A stretch of DNA of 64,000 nt from Enterocloster hominis (ex Liu et al. 2021). GTDB taxonomy: Bacteria > Bacillota > Clostridia > Lachnospirales > Lachnospiraceae. The DNA lies in NCBI GenBank assembly GCA_014385265.1, contig JACRTJ010000025.1:124001-188000 (forward strand), read 5' to 3'. Made by a program: the position numbers and the translations under genes. Below are positions 40,475 through 49,667 of this stretch, in pieces (within the stretch, counting starts at the first letter, position 1; each line of letters begins with the position of its first letter). The notes under the pieces are model-generated. The model had not been told where the DNA came from. It searched no databases and saw only the letters and a list, made by a program, of their open reading frames with translations.

Positions 40475-43189
40475 TTAGTTTTTCTTATATAATACCCGGA
40501 TGGAATTTAACACGCAGAGCATGGCCACGCCGGAATCGGCAAATACGGCCATCCACATGGAGGCAAAGCCCGCCAGCCCAAGGATCATGACCAGGACCTT
40601 CACGGCCAGGGCAAAGACCACGTTCTGGGCGGCGATGGCCCCGGTCTTTTTTGCAATGCGGATGGATTCGGGAATGGCTTCCATGCTGGAGGTCATGTAG
40701 ACCACGTCGGCAGCCTCGATGGCTGCGTCGGCTCCGCTGCCCATGGCGGCGCCCACGTCGGCTCCGGCCAGCACCGGCGCGTCGTTGATGCCGTCGCCTA
40801 CGAACATGGCGTTTCCGGCTTCCTTCCGGAGATTCTGTAAAAGATCCAGCTTATCGCCGGGAAGGAGCTTTGCATATACCCGGTCGATGCCGGTGGAGGA
40901 GGCCACGGCGTTTGCAGCGGCTTCGCTGTCTCCGGTGAGCATGGCCGTCTGGATCCCCATTTTCTTAAGGGATGCGATGGCAGCGGACGCCTCCGGTTTT
41001 ATGGTATCGGAAATGGAAATGGAGCCGGCATATACGCCGTCCTTTGCCAGCAGGACCATGGTGGAGCCGGAGTCTTCCTTAAATCCGGCAAGATCCACCT
41101 GGTTTTCCTCCAGAAGTTTCCGGTTTCCGCAGAGGAGCACGCCTGCAGAGGTGACGGCACGGATCCCCTTTCCCGGGATCTCAGCCAGGTCCCTGGGCGT
41201 TTCCACGGAAAGGGACTGGTCTCTGGCAGCCGCCAGAATGCTGATGCCGATGGGATGGGTGGAGGCGGTCTCACAGGCAGCGGCCAGGGCCAGGAGCTCT
41301 TCTTTTTTCATGGAGCCGGAGGGAGATACGGTCTGTACCACGAAGTTTCCTTTGGTGATGGTCCCGGTCTTATCCATGACCACGACCTTTACATTCTTTA
41401 AGGCCTCCAGAGCGATCCCGCCTTTAAAAAGGATCCCCTTTCTGGATCCGGCTCCGATGCCGGAGAAGAAGGACAGGGGAACGCTTAAGACCAGGGCACA
41501 GGGACAGCTGATGACAAGGAAGGTCAGGGCTGTGTAGACCCAGTGGTTCCAGTCTCCTGTAAAGAGAGACGGGAGGATGGCGGTGGCGGCAGCCAGGGCT
41601 ACTACCACAGGGGTGTAGATCCGGGCGAATTTGGTGATGAACCGTTCCACCTGGGGCTTCTGGGCGGCGGCATTTTCCACAGAATCCAGGATCCTGGTGA
41701 CCATGGATTCAGAAAGCTCTTTTTCCACCCGGAGCTTTAAGAGGCCGGAGGTGTTGACACAGCCGGATAAAACGGAGCTTCCCTCTCTGACGGCCACCGG
41801 AACCGGCTCGCCGGTGATGGGGGAGGTATCCAGACGGCTTTCTCCCTCGACGATCACACCGTCCAGGGGGATCCGGTCGCCGGGACGTACCTGGATCACC
41901 TGGCCGATGCGGGCTGACTCTGCCGGGATCTCCCGGATGGAGCCGCCTTCGTCCAGGAGCACGGTTTCCGGACGGAGATCCACAGCGTCCATGATCTGGC
42001 TGCGGCTCTTTTCCACAGCCCGGTGCTCAAAGGCCTCGCCGATGCGGTAAAACAGCATTACGCCCACGGCCTCTCCGTATTCCCGGATCACAAAGGCTCC
42101 CAGGGTCGCCAGGCTCATAAGGAAGTTTTCATCCATGACGTGGCCGGTCTTCATGTTTTTAAGGGCGGTAAAAAGCACGTCCTTCCCCAGGATCAGGTAA
42201 GCGATCACAAAGCAGAGAATGGAGACGCCGGGCATGGGGCCGGCGAGAAGAGAACCGGCGATGAAAAGTCCGGCTCCGGCCAGGATCTCTGGAAGATCGC
42301 TGGAATGCTTCTCATTATGAACGTCTTTCTGGCGCTTTCCCTCCTCCCGGACCGTGATCCGGGTACCAGGCTCGATCTTATCGGCGATCTCCTGCATTTT
42401 GGGAAGGAGGGCCGTACCGGCAGAGGAATAGACCCGGAGCTGCCTGGTGGCAAAGGTGAGGACGGCGTCGTCCACCTCCGGAAGCTCCTTTATTTTCGCC
42501 TCGATCTTGGCGGAGCAGTTGGCGCAGTCGATATTTTCCAGGTTGTAGACCACATACGGGGCCTTGGGATTTCTGGATCTGACCTCGATCACTGTGCCGG
42601 GCTCGATCTTATCGGCGATCTCCTGCATTTTAGGAAGGAGGGCCGTACCGGCAGAGGAATAGACCCGGAGCTGCCTGGTGGCAAAGGTGAGGACGGCATC
42701 GTCCACCTCCGGAAGCTCCTTTATTTTCGCTTCGATCTTGGCAGAGCAGTTGGCGCAGTCAATGTTTTTCATCACATAGACCGTACAGGGGGAGCCTGGG
42801 GCATTGTGGTGTCCATGGCTGTGGGAGTGCTCGTGGGAATGGCCGTGCTCGTGGCTGTGCTCATGTCCGCAGCCGCAGGAGCACTGTCCGTCGTGGGAGT
42901 GCTCGTGAGAATGTTCATGGGAATGGCCATGTTCGTGGCTGTGTTCATGTCCGCAGCCGCAGGAGCACTGTCCGTCGTGGGAGTGCTCGTGAGAATGTTC
43001 GTGGGAATGTCCGTGTTCGTGGTTGTGTTCATGTCCGCAGGAGCATTGCCCGTCATGGGAGTGCTCGTGAGAATGTTCATGGGAATGGCCATGTTCTTGG
43101 CTGTGCTCGTGGCCGCAGCCGCACCCCTCATGGCCGCAGCTGTTTTCTGCAGGATATTCCGGTCCGTGCAGATGTTTGTTCTCTTCCAT
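40475..43189 (-). CDS. Zn2+/Cd2+/Pb2+-exporting P1B-type ATPase with His-rich N-terminus
   Basis: The protein has 904 residues, longer than usual for the family. Residues about 15-125 are HEHSH-rich repeats with CSCGCG cores. Two HMA domains follow, each with NIDCANCS; a 58-residue stretch is identical in both. The pump core is complete: TGEPVPV, SCPCALVL (CPC, P1B-2 type), DKTGTITKG and GDGINDAP. It exports divalent zinc-group metals. The start at 43189 has GGAGGG upstream. A SmtB/CzrA-like operator at 43235-43254 fits metal-induced expression. Confidence 0.94.
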   Translation of the reverse strand: MEENKHLHGPEYPAENSCGHEGCGCGHEHSQEHGHSHEHSHEHSHDGQCSCGHEHNHEHGHSHEHSHEHSHDGQCSCGCGHEHSHEHGHSHEHSHEHSHDGQCSCGCGHEHSHEHGHSHEHSHSHGHHNAPGSPCTVYVMKNIDCANCSAKIEAKIKELPEVDDAVLTFATRQLRVYSSAGTALLPKMQEIADKIEPGTVIEVRSRNPKAPYVVYNLENIDCANCSAKIEAKIKELPEVDDAVLTFATRQLRVYSSAGTALLPKMQEIADKIEPGTRITVREEGKRQKDVHNEKHSSDLPEILAGAGLFIAGSLLAGPMPGVSILCFVIAYLILGKDVLFTALKNMKTGHVMDENFLMSLATLGAFVIREYGEAVGVMLFYRIGEAFEHRAVEKSRSQIMDAVDLRPETVLLDEGGSIREIPAESARIGQVIQVRPGDRIPLDGVIVEGESRLDTSPITGEPVPVAVREGSSVLSGCVNTSGLLKLRVEKELSESMVTRILDSVENAAAQKPQVERFITKFARIYTPVVVALAAATAILPSLFTGDWNHWVYTALTFLVISCPCALVLSVPLSFFSGIGAGSRKGILFKGGIALEALKNVKVVVMDKTGTITKGNFVVQTVSPSGSMKKEELLALAAACETASTHPIGISILAAARDQSLSVETPRDLAEIPGKGIRAVTSAGVLLCGNRKLLEENQVDLAGFKEDSGSTMVLLAKDGVYAGSISISDTIKPEASAAIASLKKMGIQTAMLTGDSEAAANAVASSTGIDRVYAKLLPGDKLDLLQNLRKEAGNAMFVGDGINDAPVLAGADVGAAMGSGADAAIEAADVVYMTSSMEAIPESIRIAKKTGAIAAQNVVFALAVKVLVMILGLAGFASMWMAVFADSGVAMLCVLNSIRVLYKKN
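42369..42760 (-). repeat. Two near-identical 161-bp repeats encoding both HMA domains
   Basis: The units 42369-42529 and 42600-42760 differ at 4 of 161 positions by eye. All four are third-codon positions, so the encoded residues are identical. Confidence 0.92.
42877..43130 (-). repeat. Tandem repeats of about 78-84 bp encoding the His-rich tail
   Basis: A shared block starts at 42877, 42961 and 43039. The spacing change of 6 bases is one Cys-Gly pair more or less, and the frame is kept. Confidence 0.85.
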
Positions 43190-43234
43190 AATTATGCCCT
43201 CCGGATGTCTTTTTTTAGATTAGTCAGGATCAAC

Positions 43235-43254
43235 ATATGAATAAGTGTTCATAT
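43235..43254 (-). promoter_or_regulatory. SmtB/CzrA-type (ArsR family) operator before the ATPase gene
   Basis: On the minus strand the site reads ATATGAACACTTATTCATAT. It fits the known 12-2-12 type operator core TGAACA-n2-TATTCA of zinc-sensing ArsR repressors, and its outer 7 bases are a perfect inverted repeat. It lies about 46 bases upstream of the start codon. No ArsR gene is in the window. The promoter boxes themselves are not clear. Confidence 0.7.
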
Positions 43255-43296
43255 ATTGATGATAATATAGACGAGTAAAAAAATCAAGAGGAAAAT

Positions 43297-43343
43297 AAAA
43301 AAATCCCGGGGAAATTTCCAGAAAAAACCGGAAACTCCCGGGA
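43297..43343 (-). terminator. Terminator of the TetR gene
   Basis: On the minus strand TCCCGGGAgTTTCC pairs with GGAAATttCCCCGGGA and is followed by TTTTTTT. Confidence 0.8.
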
Positions 43344-43399
43344 GGGCACGGGGCGGCCAGAAAGAGGGAATGCACAGGACACGGAGCGGCCCGGAAGGA

Positions 43400-43981
43400 T
43401 CATGCCGCAAAAAAGGACCGGGCCAGGGAAAGGACGGCGTCGCTGGACATACGGGCGATCTCCTCCTCGGTCTGGGGCATTCCGTTGTCCAGCCATTTTT
43501 TAATGATCCCGATAAGGCCATAGGTGATAAATTCAAAAAAGTATTCGGAATCGGCCGTCTGACAGGCGGGATACAGCCGCTCGATGAGCGCGCCGCCGTT
43601 TTTACGGATCAGTTCCTTAAATTTAGTCACAAATTCATTGGAAACGTTGTTTTCAAACAGATTTTTACAGATCTGTTCATTTTCCACGATGTAGTGGACG
43701 ATGGGGAGCAGCACCGGCATCAGGCCGTTTCCCGGTCTGGAGGGCATATAGGCGGTGATCATCTCCTGGAAGTCCTCCAGCACTCCGTTTTCCATGGCAG
43801 TCAGAAGATCGTATGTATCGGAGTAGTGGAGATAGAAGGTACCCCGGTTTAAGTCAGCCCGTTCTGTGATGTCCTTGATGGTGATGTCCTTAAACGCTTT
43901 TTCAGACATAAGCTGTACCAGGCTCTCTTTTAAAAGTTTCTGGGTCCGGCGGACGCGCCGGTCTTCTTTGGGATTTCTCAT
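43400..43981 (-). CDS. TetR/AcrR-family transcriptional regulator
   Basis: The protein has 193 residues. The N-terminal TetR DNA-binding domain is clear: RRTQKLLKESLVQLM, then ITIKDITERADLNRGTFYLHY. The C-terminal part has the helical pattern of TetR_C-type regulators found in Firmicutes. It is divergent from the MMPL transporter operon and is likely its repressor; inverted repeats near that promoter (CATTA-n6-TAATG at 44038 and TATGT-n7-ACATA at 44107) are candidate sites. The ligand is unknown. Confidence 0.9.
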   Translation of the reverse strand: MRNPKEDRRVRRTQKLLKESLVQLMSEKAFKDITIKDITERADLNRGTFYLHYSDTYDLLTAMENGVLEDFQEMITAYMPSRPGNGLMPVLLPIVHYIVENEQICKNLFENNVSNEFVTKFKELIRKNGGALIERLYPACQTADSEYFFEFITYGLIGIIKKWLDNGMPQTEEEIARMSSDAVLSLARSFFAA

Positions 43982-44053
43982 GGATTTTCCTCCATTTTTG
44001 ACATATTAAAATTTCCGTGTTCATTAAACAGCAAAACATTAAAATACTAATGA

Positions 44054-44082
44054 TTGCATCCGGTCCTGCGGTATATTATAAT
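44054..44082 (+). promoter_or_regulatory. Promoter of the MMPL operon with flanking palindromes
   Basis: TTGCAT (44054-44059), a 17-base spacer and TATAAT (44077-44082). CATTA aaatac TAATG (44038-44052) abuts the -35, and TATGT-n7-ACATA (44107-44123) lies downstream. Both are plausible TetR operators. Confidence 0.65.
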
Positions 44083-44163
44083 ACATCCCAGAAGGAAAAT
44101 CAACAGTATGTATGATAAACATATTTAAAACTAATAACAAAAAAATAATGAGGAATGAAAGCT

Positions 44164-46287
44164 ATGTTGAAAAAAATGGCCCATTTTATTGTTCAAAGAG
44201 GAAGGATCATTGAAAAATTCTTTATTGCCATGACCATTCTCTGCGCCGTCTGTTACCCGTTTGTGGGCGTCAACTATGATCTGAGCAAGTATCTTCCAGA
44301 TTTTGCCCCCACCAAGCAGGCGCTGGATGTGATGGAGCAGGAATTCGGTTATCCCGGCATGGCCCGGATCATGGTAAAGGACGTGACCCTGCCGGAGGCC
44401 CGGACCATCCGCCAGAGGATCTCACGGGTGGATGGCGTGGACCTGGTGGTAGGTCCGGACCTGGCCGCCAATGTTTATTCCACAGATGCCTTTATAAAGA
44501 ACAGCCTGACAGACCGGTTCTATAAAGATGGGAACGCGGTATACCAGATCATTTTTGAGGACGGGGATTCAGACGCCTCCACCCATAAGGCCATAAACGA
44601 GATCTATGGCATTGTGGGAAAAGACAGGGGATGCTTTGCCGGGAGCGCCGTTTCCAGTAAGGAGCGTCAGGAATCCATTACCCGGGAGATCGCCATGGCC
44701 ATTGGAATGGCAGTGGTGATCATCTGGCTGATCCTGACCCTGACCACCACCTCATGGTTTGAGCCGTTCCTGTTTATCCTGGTCATGGCAGTGGCCATCG
44801 TGCTGAACATGGGCTCCAACATCATGTTCGGCAGGATCTCCTTCTTTACATTCTCCACAGCGGCGATCCTGCAGCTGGCGGTGTCCATGGACTATTCTAT
44901 TTTCCTTTTACATACGTATACGGCCATCAAACAGTCGGGAGTGGATTCACGTCCGGCCATGGAGGCCGCCATCGAGAAATCCTGCAGCTCGATCCTGGCC
45001 AGCGGCGCGACCACCATCGTGGGCTTCCTGGTCATTGCGCTGATGAAATTTACCATTGGCAGGGATGTGGGCTTCGTCCTTACCAAGGGGATCGTATGCA
45101 GCCTGGTGACGGTCCTGTTTCTGATGCCCACACTGATCCTGCGGTTCGATAAGAAGATCGAGAAAACAGCCCACAGATCCTTCCTTCCGCCGCTGGACGG
45201 CCTGGGAAAGCTGATGTACAGGATCCGGATCCCGGTGCTGGCAGCAGCGGCCTTCTGTGCGGTCCCCTGTTACTTTGGACAGTCCATGAACTACTTTTAT
45301 TACGGGGACGACGCCCTGGGCTCCGGTCCAGGCACCCGGGTCTATGAGGACTCCCGGGCCATCGAGGACGTGTTTGGAAAGTCCAATGTGATCATCGCCA
45401 TGGTGCCCAACGGAAACGTCATAAAAGAGCGCAGGCTGACAGAGGAGCTGGAGGACCAGGAATTTATCGACTACGCCCTGTCCATGGCCGGGACTCTTCC
45501 CCAGGGGATCCCGGAAAGCTTTCTGCCGGAAACTGTTACAAAGCAGCTCCGGACCGGCTCTTACGCCAGGATCCTGATCTCCATGGAGAACAGGGAGGAG
45601 AGCAGCTACTCCTTCCAGTGCAGTGAAAAACTGACGGAGATCGTGAAAAAATATTATCCCGAGGACTCCTATGTGATCGGCATGACGCCCACTACCATGG
45701 ATATCCGGGATATCCTGACCGACGATTACAACCGGGTATCCATCATTTCTCTGGCTGGAGTGGCCCTGGTGGTCATGCTGACCTTCCATTCGGTGATGGT
45801 GCCGGTCCTGGTCATCATCCCCATTGAGGTGGCCATTTACTTAAATATGACGATCCCCTATATCATTGGCGACAGCATGGTCTATATCGGCTACATCATC
45901 GTAAGCTGCTTACAGCTGGGAGCCACCATTGATTACTCGATCCTTATGACAAACAACTATATGGAGTTCAGAGAGACCATGGGAAGCCGGGAGGCGGCTG
46001 TCACAGCCATTGCCAAAAGTGCCATCTCCATCCTTACGTCCGGCGGGATCCTGACGGTGGTGGGGTATCTCCTTTATTTTACTTCCTCCATCCAGGCCAT
46101 TTCCCAGGTAGGAAGGCTGGTGGGAAGGGGCGCGCTGCTTTCTATGATCCTGGTGCTTTCGCTGCTTCCGGCGCTTCTGGCTGCCTTTGATAAGCCCATC
46201 CGGCGCCAGCAGCAGAGGGCAGTGGAACGAAGGGCGCGGAGAATGGCGCGGCCGGGAAAACAAACATGCAGGGAGGGACAGGAATGA
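44164..46287 (+). CDS. MMPL/RND-family exporter
   Basis: The protein has 707 residues from ATG 44164; the ATG at 44155 is too close to the GAGGA site. Two repeated halves each hold an extracellular loop domain and a bundle of five to six helices, including VSMDYSIFLLHTYTA and IDYSILMTNNYMEF with the family's Asp-Tyr pair in the membrane. MMPL proteins export lipids or drugs with the proton gradient. The next gene overlaps by ATGA and encodes a secreted partner. TetR lies divergently. The substrate is unknown. Confidence 0.9.
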   Translation: MLKKMAHFIVQRGRIIEKFFIAMTILCAVCYPFVGVNYDLSKYLPDFAPTKQALDVMEQEFGYPGMARIMVKDVTLPEARTIRQRISRVDGVDLVVGPDLAANVYSTDAFIKNSLTDRFYKDGNAVYQIIFEDGDSDASTHKAINEIYGIVGKDRGCFAGSAVSSKERQESITREIAMAIGMAVVIIWLILTLTTTSWFEPFLFILVMAVAIVLNMGSNIMFGRISFFTFSTAAILQLAVSMDYSIFLLHTYTAIKQSGVDSRPAMEAAIEKSCSSILASGATTIVGFLVIALMKFTIGRDVGFVLTKGIVCSLVTVLFLMPTLILRFDKKIEKTAHRSFLPPLDGLGKLMYRIRIPVLAAAAFCAVPCYFGQSMNYFYYGDDALGSGPGTRVYEDSRAIEDVFGKSNVIIAMVPNGNVIKERRLTEELEDQEFIDYALSMAGTLPQGIPESFLPETVTKQLRTGSYARILISMENREESSYSFQCSEKLTEIVKKYYPEDSYVIGMTPTTMDIRDILTDDYNRVSIISLAGVALVVMLTFHSVMVPVLVIIPIEVAIYLNMTIPYIIGDSMVYIGYIIVSCLQLGATIDYSILMTNNYMEFRETMGSREAAVTAIAKSAISILTSGGILTVVGYLLYFTSSIQAISQVGRLVGRGALLSMILVLSLLPALLAAFDKPIRRQQQRAVERRARRMARPGKQTCREGQE

Positions 46288-48530
46288 AAGGTATGGATAA
46301 AAAGATAAAGAGAGCCGTCAGCGGGACCCTGGCGGCAGTGATGGCGGCGTCTGCCGGGATCGCCAGCTTCGGCGCGGCCGGAGTTCCGGTCTGCGACGAG
46401 GCCATGTACGTGACCATGGACCCCTACGGAGGCATATCGGAAGCCAGTGTGGTGAAAAGCTATGAGCTTCATGGGGCCAGAGAGATCACAGACCGGGGCA
46501 CCTACCAGTCGGTCCATAACATGACCGGGATGGAGGAGCCGGAGGTGGACGGGGATACGGTGATCTTCCGTCTTCTGGAGGAGCCGGAGAACGATAGGTT
46601 CTATTTTGAAGGCCGCATGGAGCCGGAGGAGATTTCGGAGACCCTGCCCTGGGATATCGCCGTGTCCTACCGTTTAAACGGCGTGGAGCGGAGGCTGGAG
46701 GAGCTGGCCCATGAAAAGGGCGTCTTAAAGATCTCCATTGACGCGGTGCCCAACACCGGTACCAGCGAATATTTCAGAAATAATATGACCATGGAGATCG
46801 CCGCCGTGGTGGACATGGACCAGAACCTCAGCGTGGAGGCTCCGGGAGCCCAGATCCAGTCCATCGGCAGCATGAAGACCGTGCTGTTTATGGTGATGCC
46901 CGGGGAGGAGCAGCATTTTGAGCTGGAGATCGGCAGCAATGACCTGGAGTTTTCCGGCCTGCTGTTTCTCATGGCTCCGGTGACCATCAGCCAGCTGGAG
47001 CGGCTGGAGGATCTTAGGAAGGCCAGGGACACGGTGAAGGATTCTGCAGACGCCATCGGGGACAGCCTGGACGTGGTCCTGGACAGCCTGGACGGACTCC
47101 AGGGAGGCCTGGGGAGCACGGTGGAGGGCCTGGGACAGCTGGACCGGTCCCGACAGATCCTTTCAGACGCCAAGGGAGGGATCTATGTGGACGCCGACCA
47201 GGCCCTGGCTCTTTTAAAGGAGCTGTCTGACCGGGGGATCCCATTCCCGGCCTATGTGGAGGAGGCCAGGAAGGCCCTGGAGGATATGAATGGGGAATTA
47301 AATGCCATGAACACCTCGGTCCAGGCCCTGGACGACCAGCTGGAGAGTCTGGGCTATGGGCTTAAACATGTGACCATGGATTTAAACGATACCGCAGATC
47401 TTCTCTATGATACCCGCCATGATGTGGGAGATCTGGAGGATGGGCTGGCAAGGCTCAGAAAGGATCTGGAGGAGCTGAAGGAGAAAAAAGAGGCTGTCAG
47501 GAAGCGGGTGGCGGAGCTTAAGAAGGTGATCGCCAGATTAAAGGAGCTCCAGGAGCAGATCCAGGGCCATGGAGACGTTCTGGGGATCTCCGACCAGGAA
47601 CGGGAGGAGCTGATGGAGCAGCTTTCCGGATTCTGCGGCGGCTTTGCGGATGAGGAATGGGAGAAATACGAAGCGGTTACAGCCAGCGGCTCCGACGCGG
47701 TCGGGGATGCTCTCGGAGACCTGGCCGGCGTGGGGACCGAGATCGCCGGAAAAGGGCTTTCCAGGCTGATCGGGGCCCTGGAGGCCCTGGTGGGAGCGGC
47801 TGAAAAGCCATCCAGGCTGGAATCCATGATCGGATCTGTGACCCAGTCCATTTCCACCCTGGAGCATATCATTTACCGGGTACACCGGGACGGGGAATCC
47901 CTGGAAAATGTCCTGAGCGATACGGGCGATGTGGCCGATACCCTGAGGCATACAGCGGCCACGGGCCAGAGTCTGGTGGAGCATGTGGACCGGCTCACCG
48001 GGATCTTAAATATGTATCACGGCACAGCCTCTTCGTCCCTTAAGGATACGGGGCTTCTGATCGACAGCGCCGTGCGGGGGACGGACGCCATGCACACCCT
48101 GCTTTCCAACGTGGAGGAAAGCCTTAAAAAAGCCGGAGAGCCCCTGGATGCAGGAACGAAAAAGACCATTGAGGGCTTAAGCTCCGCCCTTTCCGCAGCT
48201 CTTTCCGGGCTTTCTGAGACCGGAGTGATCCGGGATGCGAAAAATACCGTGGAGGATCTGGCTGATGAAAAATGGGAGGAATATACGGGAGAGGATATGA
48301 CCATTCTCAATGCCGATATCCATGCAGAAAAGGTTTCCTTTACCTCCGGGGAGAATCCGGAGCCCCAGAGCCTCCAGATCATCCTGCGGACGGAGGGCAC
48401 AAAGGAAACAGAGGAAGACAGTGTACCGGCCATGAGTGAGGATTTCCAGGCTGAGGGAAACATCTTCCAGCGTCTCTGGAGCATCCTGGTGCGGATCGCA
48501 GAGGCTGTGGCCGGAGTTTTCTGGGGATAG
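46284..48530 (+). CDS. Secreted YhgE/Pip-like coiled-coil protein, partner of MMPL
   Basis: The protein has 748 residues from ATG 46284, overlapping the previous stop. A signal peptide (KKIKRAVSGTLAAVMAASAGI) is followed by a beta-rich domain of about 220 residues and then about 420 residues of long helices with heptads (LARLRKDLEELKEKKEAVRKR). A C-terminal hydrophobic segment (SILVRIAEAVAGVFWG) could anchor it. Similar helical proteins accompany MMPL transporters in Firmicutes and may bridge membrane and wall. Function is inferred only from this pairing. Confidence 0.72.
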   Translation: MKGMDKKIKRAVSGTLAAVMAASAGIASFGAAGVPVCDEAMYVTMDPYGGISEASVVKSYELHGAREITDRGTYQSVHNMTGMEEPEVDGDTVIFRLLEEPENDRFYFEGRMEPEEISETLPWDIAVSYRLNGVERRLEELAHEKGVLKISIDAVPNTGTSEYFRNNMTMEIAAVVDMDQNLSVEAPGAQIQSIGSMKTVLFMVMPGEEQHFELEIGSNDLEFSGLLFLMAPVTISQLERLEDLRKARDTVKDSADAIGDSLDVVLDSLDGLQGGLGSTVEGLGQLDRSRQILSDAKGGIYVDADQALALLKELSDRGIPFPAYVEEARKALEDMNGELNAMNTSVQALDDQLESLGYGLKHVTMDLNDTADLLYDTRHDVGDLEDGLARLRKDLEELKEKKEAVRKRVAELKKVIARLKELQEQIQGHGDVLGISDQEREELMEQLSGFCGGFADEEWEKYEAVTASGSDAVGDALGDLAGVGTEIAGKGLSRLIGALEALVGAAEKPSRLESMIGSVTQSISTLEHIIYRVHRDGESLENVLSDTGDVADTLRHTAATGQSLVEHVDRLTGILNMYHGTASSSLKDTGLLIDSAVRGTDAMHTLLSNVEESLKKAGEPLDAGTKKTIEGLSSALSAALSGLSETGVIRDAKNTVEDLADEKWEEYTGEDMTILNADIHAEKVSFTSGENPEPQSLQIILRTEGTKETEEDSVPAMSEDFQAEGNIFQRLWSILVRIAEAVAGVFWG

Positions 48531-48587
48531 TGGAGAAATGTAAGGAGTCCGTAAGCAAACATTAAAATATGGAAGGGGGAATTCTGG

Positions 48588-48593
48588 TATAAT
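48588..48593 (+). promoter_or_regulatory. Extended -10 promoter before the small lipoprotein gene
   Basis: TGGTATAAT has an extended -10 (TG-n-TATAAT). No -35 box is evident. It is about 45 bases before the GTG start at 48637. Confidence 0.5.
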
Positions 48594-48636
48594 AAAAGAA
48601 ACAAATGAAAGCTGCTGAGAAAGGAGGGAGGAACAG

Positions 48637-49080
48637 GTGACATGGAAGAAGAAATGGATCCTGCCCTGCCTCCTGGCAGTTTTTCTGACTGGCTGCCAGG
48701 ATGGGAAACAAGAAATCCCATATATCAGCGATGGAAGTATTTCCTGGGATACAGTGGAAACGGCTGAGATCTACGGAGGCGGCTGCGCCGTCCCGCCCAC
48801 GGGAACCATAAGTGGAGAAAACGGACTTGAGGAGCTGGTGGAGGCAGCGCTGGAGACAGAGGGTTACCGGCTGCTGTCAGAAAAGGAATGGCTGGAGGGG
48901 ACCGTGGACCTCTGGGTGAGATTCGATAACGGGGTGGTAATGGGGCTGTACCAGGATGCGAATTATGGATATATCGGCACGGAGCTGGATGCCATCGGGG
49001 AGGGACCCTTCTATTCGTTTCCAGAAAAATTTTATGACCTGGCATTCCAGGCAAAGGAACAGCAGCCTGCGGCCCAGTGA
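48637..49080 (+). CDS. Small secreted lipoprotein, unknown function
   Basis: The protein has 147 residues starting at GTG 48637, with AGGAGGGAGG 6 bases upstream. The lipobox LTGC follows a short basic signal peptide. The mature part is acidic and rich in Gly, Tyr and Trp ([20 protein letters not shown]), suggesting a small beta fold. No family was recognised. Its stop overlaps the leader of the macrodomain gene, so the two may be co-transcribed. Confidence 0.75.
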   Translation: MTWKKKWILPCLLAVFLTGCQDGKQEIPYISDGSISWDTVETAEIYGGGCAVPPTGTISGENGLEELVEAALETEGYRLLSEKEWLEGTVDLWVRFDNGVVMGLYQDANYGYIGTELDAIGEGPFYSFPEKFYDLAFQAKEQQPAAQ

Positions 49081-49091
49081 GAGGAGAGACT

Positions 49092-49646
49092 ATGGAATTT
49101 ATGGAAAACAATGAGAACCAAAGACAGAAAGCGGCCGCCTCCCGCTTCTCCATCGTCCAGGGAGATATCACAACGTTTGCTGTGGACGCCATTGTCAATG
49201 CGGCGAATACCAGCCTTCTGGGCGGAGGCGGAGTGGACGGCGCCATCCACCGGGCGGCGGGGCCGGAGCTTTTGGAAGAATGCCGGACCCTGGGCGGCTG
49301 TGCCACCGGCCAGGCAAAGCTCACCGGCGGTTACCGGCTTCCTGCCCGTTTCGTGCTCCATACGCCGGGGCCCGTCTGGAACGGCGGAGGAGACGGAGAG
49401 GAATCTCTGTTAAAAAGCTGTTACGAAAGCTGCCTTAAGCTGGCGGCGGATCATGGCTGCAAAACTGTGGCCTTTCCGTCCATCAGTACGGGGATCTATG
49501 GATTTCCCCTGGAGAAGGCCGCTCCCATCGCCGTGGGGACCATTCTCCGGTTTTTGGAGGACCACCAGGATATGGAGGTGCAGATGGTCTGCTTTGACGG
49601 CCGGACCAGGAACGCTTATGAGGAGGCGTTTAAGGACTGGGGATAA
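49092..49646 (+). CDS. Macrodomain protein (O-acetyl-ADP-ribose deacetylase-like)
   Basis: The protein has 184 residues. The ADP-ribose-binding macrodomain is complete: [34 protein letters not shown], and [17 protein letters not shown]. The NAAN and GGVDGAIH motifs match the MacroD/YmdB type that hydrolyses O-acetyl-ADP-ribose or removes mono-ADP-ribose from proteins. ATG 49101 is an alternative start. No ART or sirtuin gene lies nearby. Confidence 0.93.
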   Translation: MEFMENNENQRQKAAASRFSIVQGDITTFAVDAIVNAANTSLLGGGGVDGAIHRAAGPELLEECRTLGGCATGQAKLTGGYRLPARFVLHTPGPVWNGGGDGEESLLKSCYESCLKLAADHGCKTVAFPSISTGIYGFPLEKAAPIAVGTILRFLEDHQDMEVQMVCFDGRTRNAYEEAFKDWG

Positions 49647-49667
49647 ACGGAGGGAGGAGGAAGGAAA

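Noticed and set aside
42023..43240. 405-residue plus-strand open frame opposite the metal ATPase
   Set aside because: It is the antisense of His/Cys-rich repeats, has no ribosome site, and the minus-strand frame has all P-type ATPase motifs.
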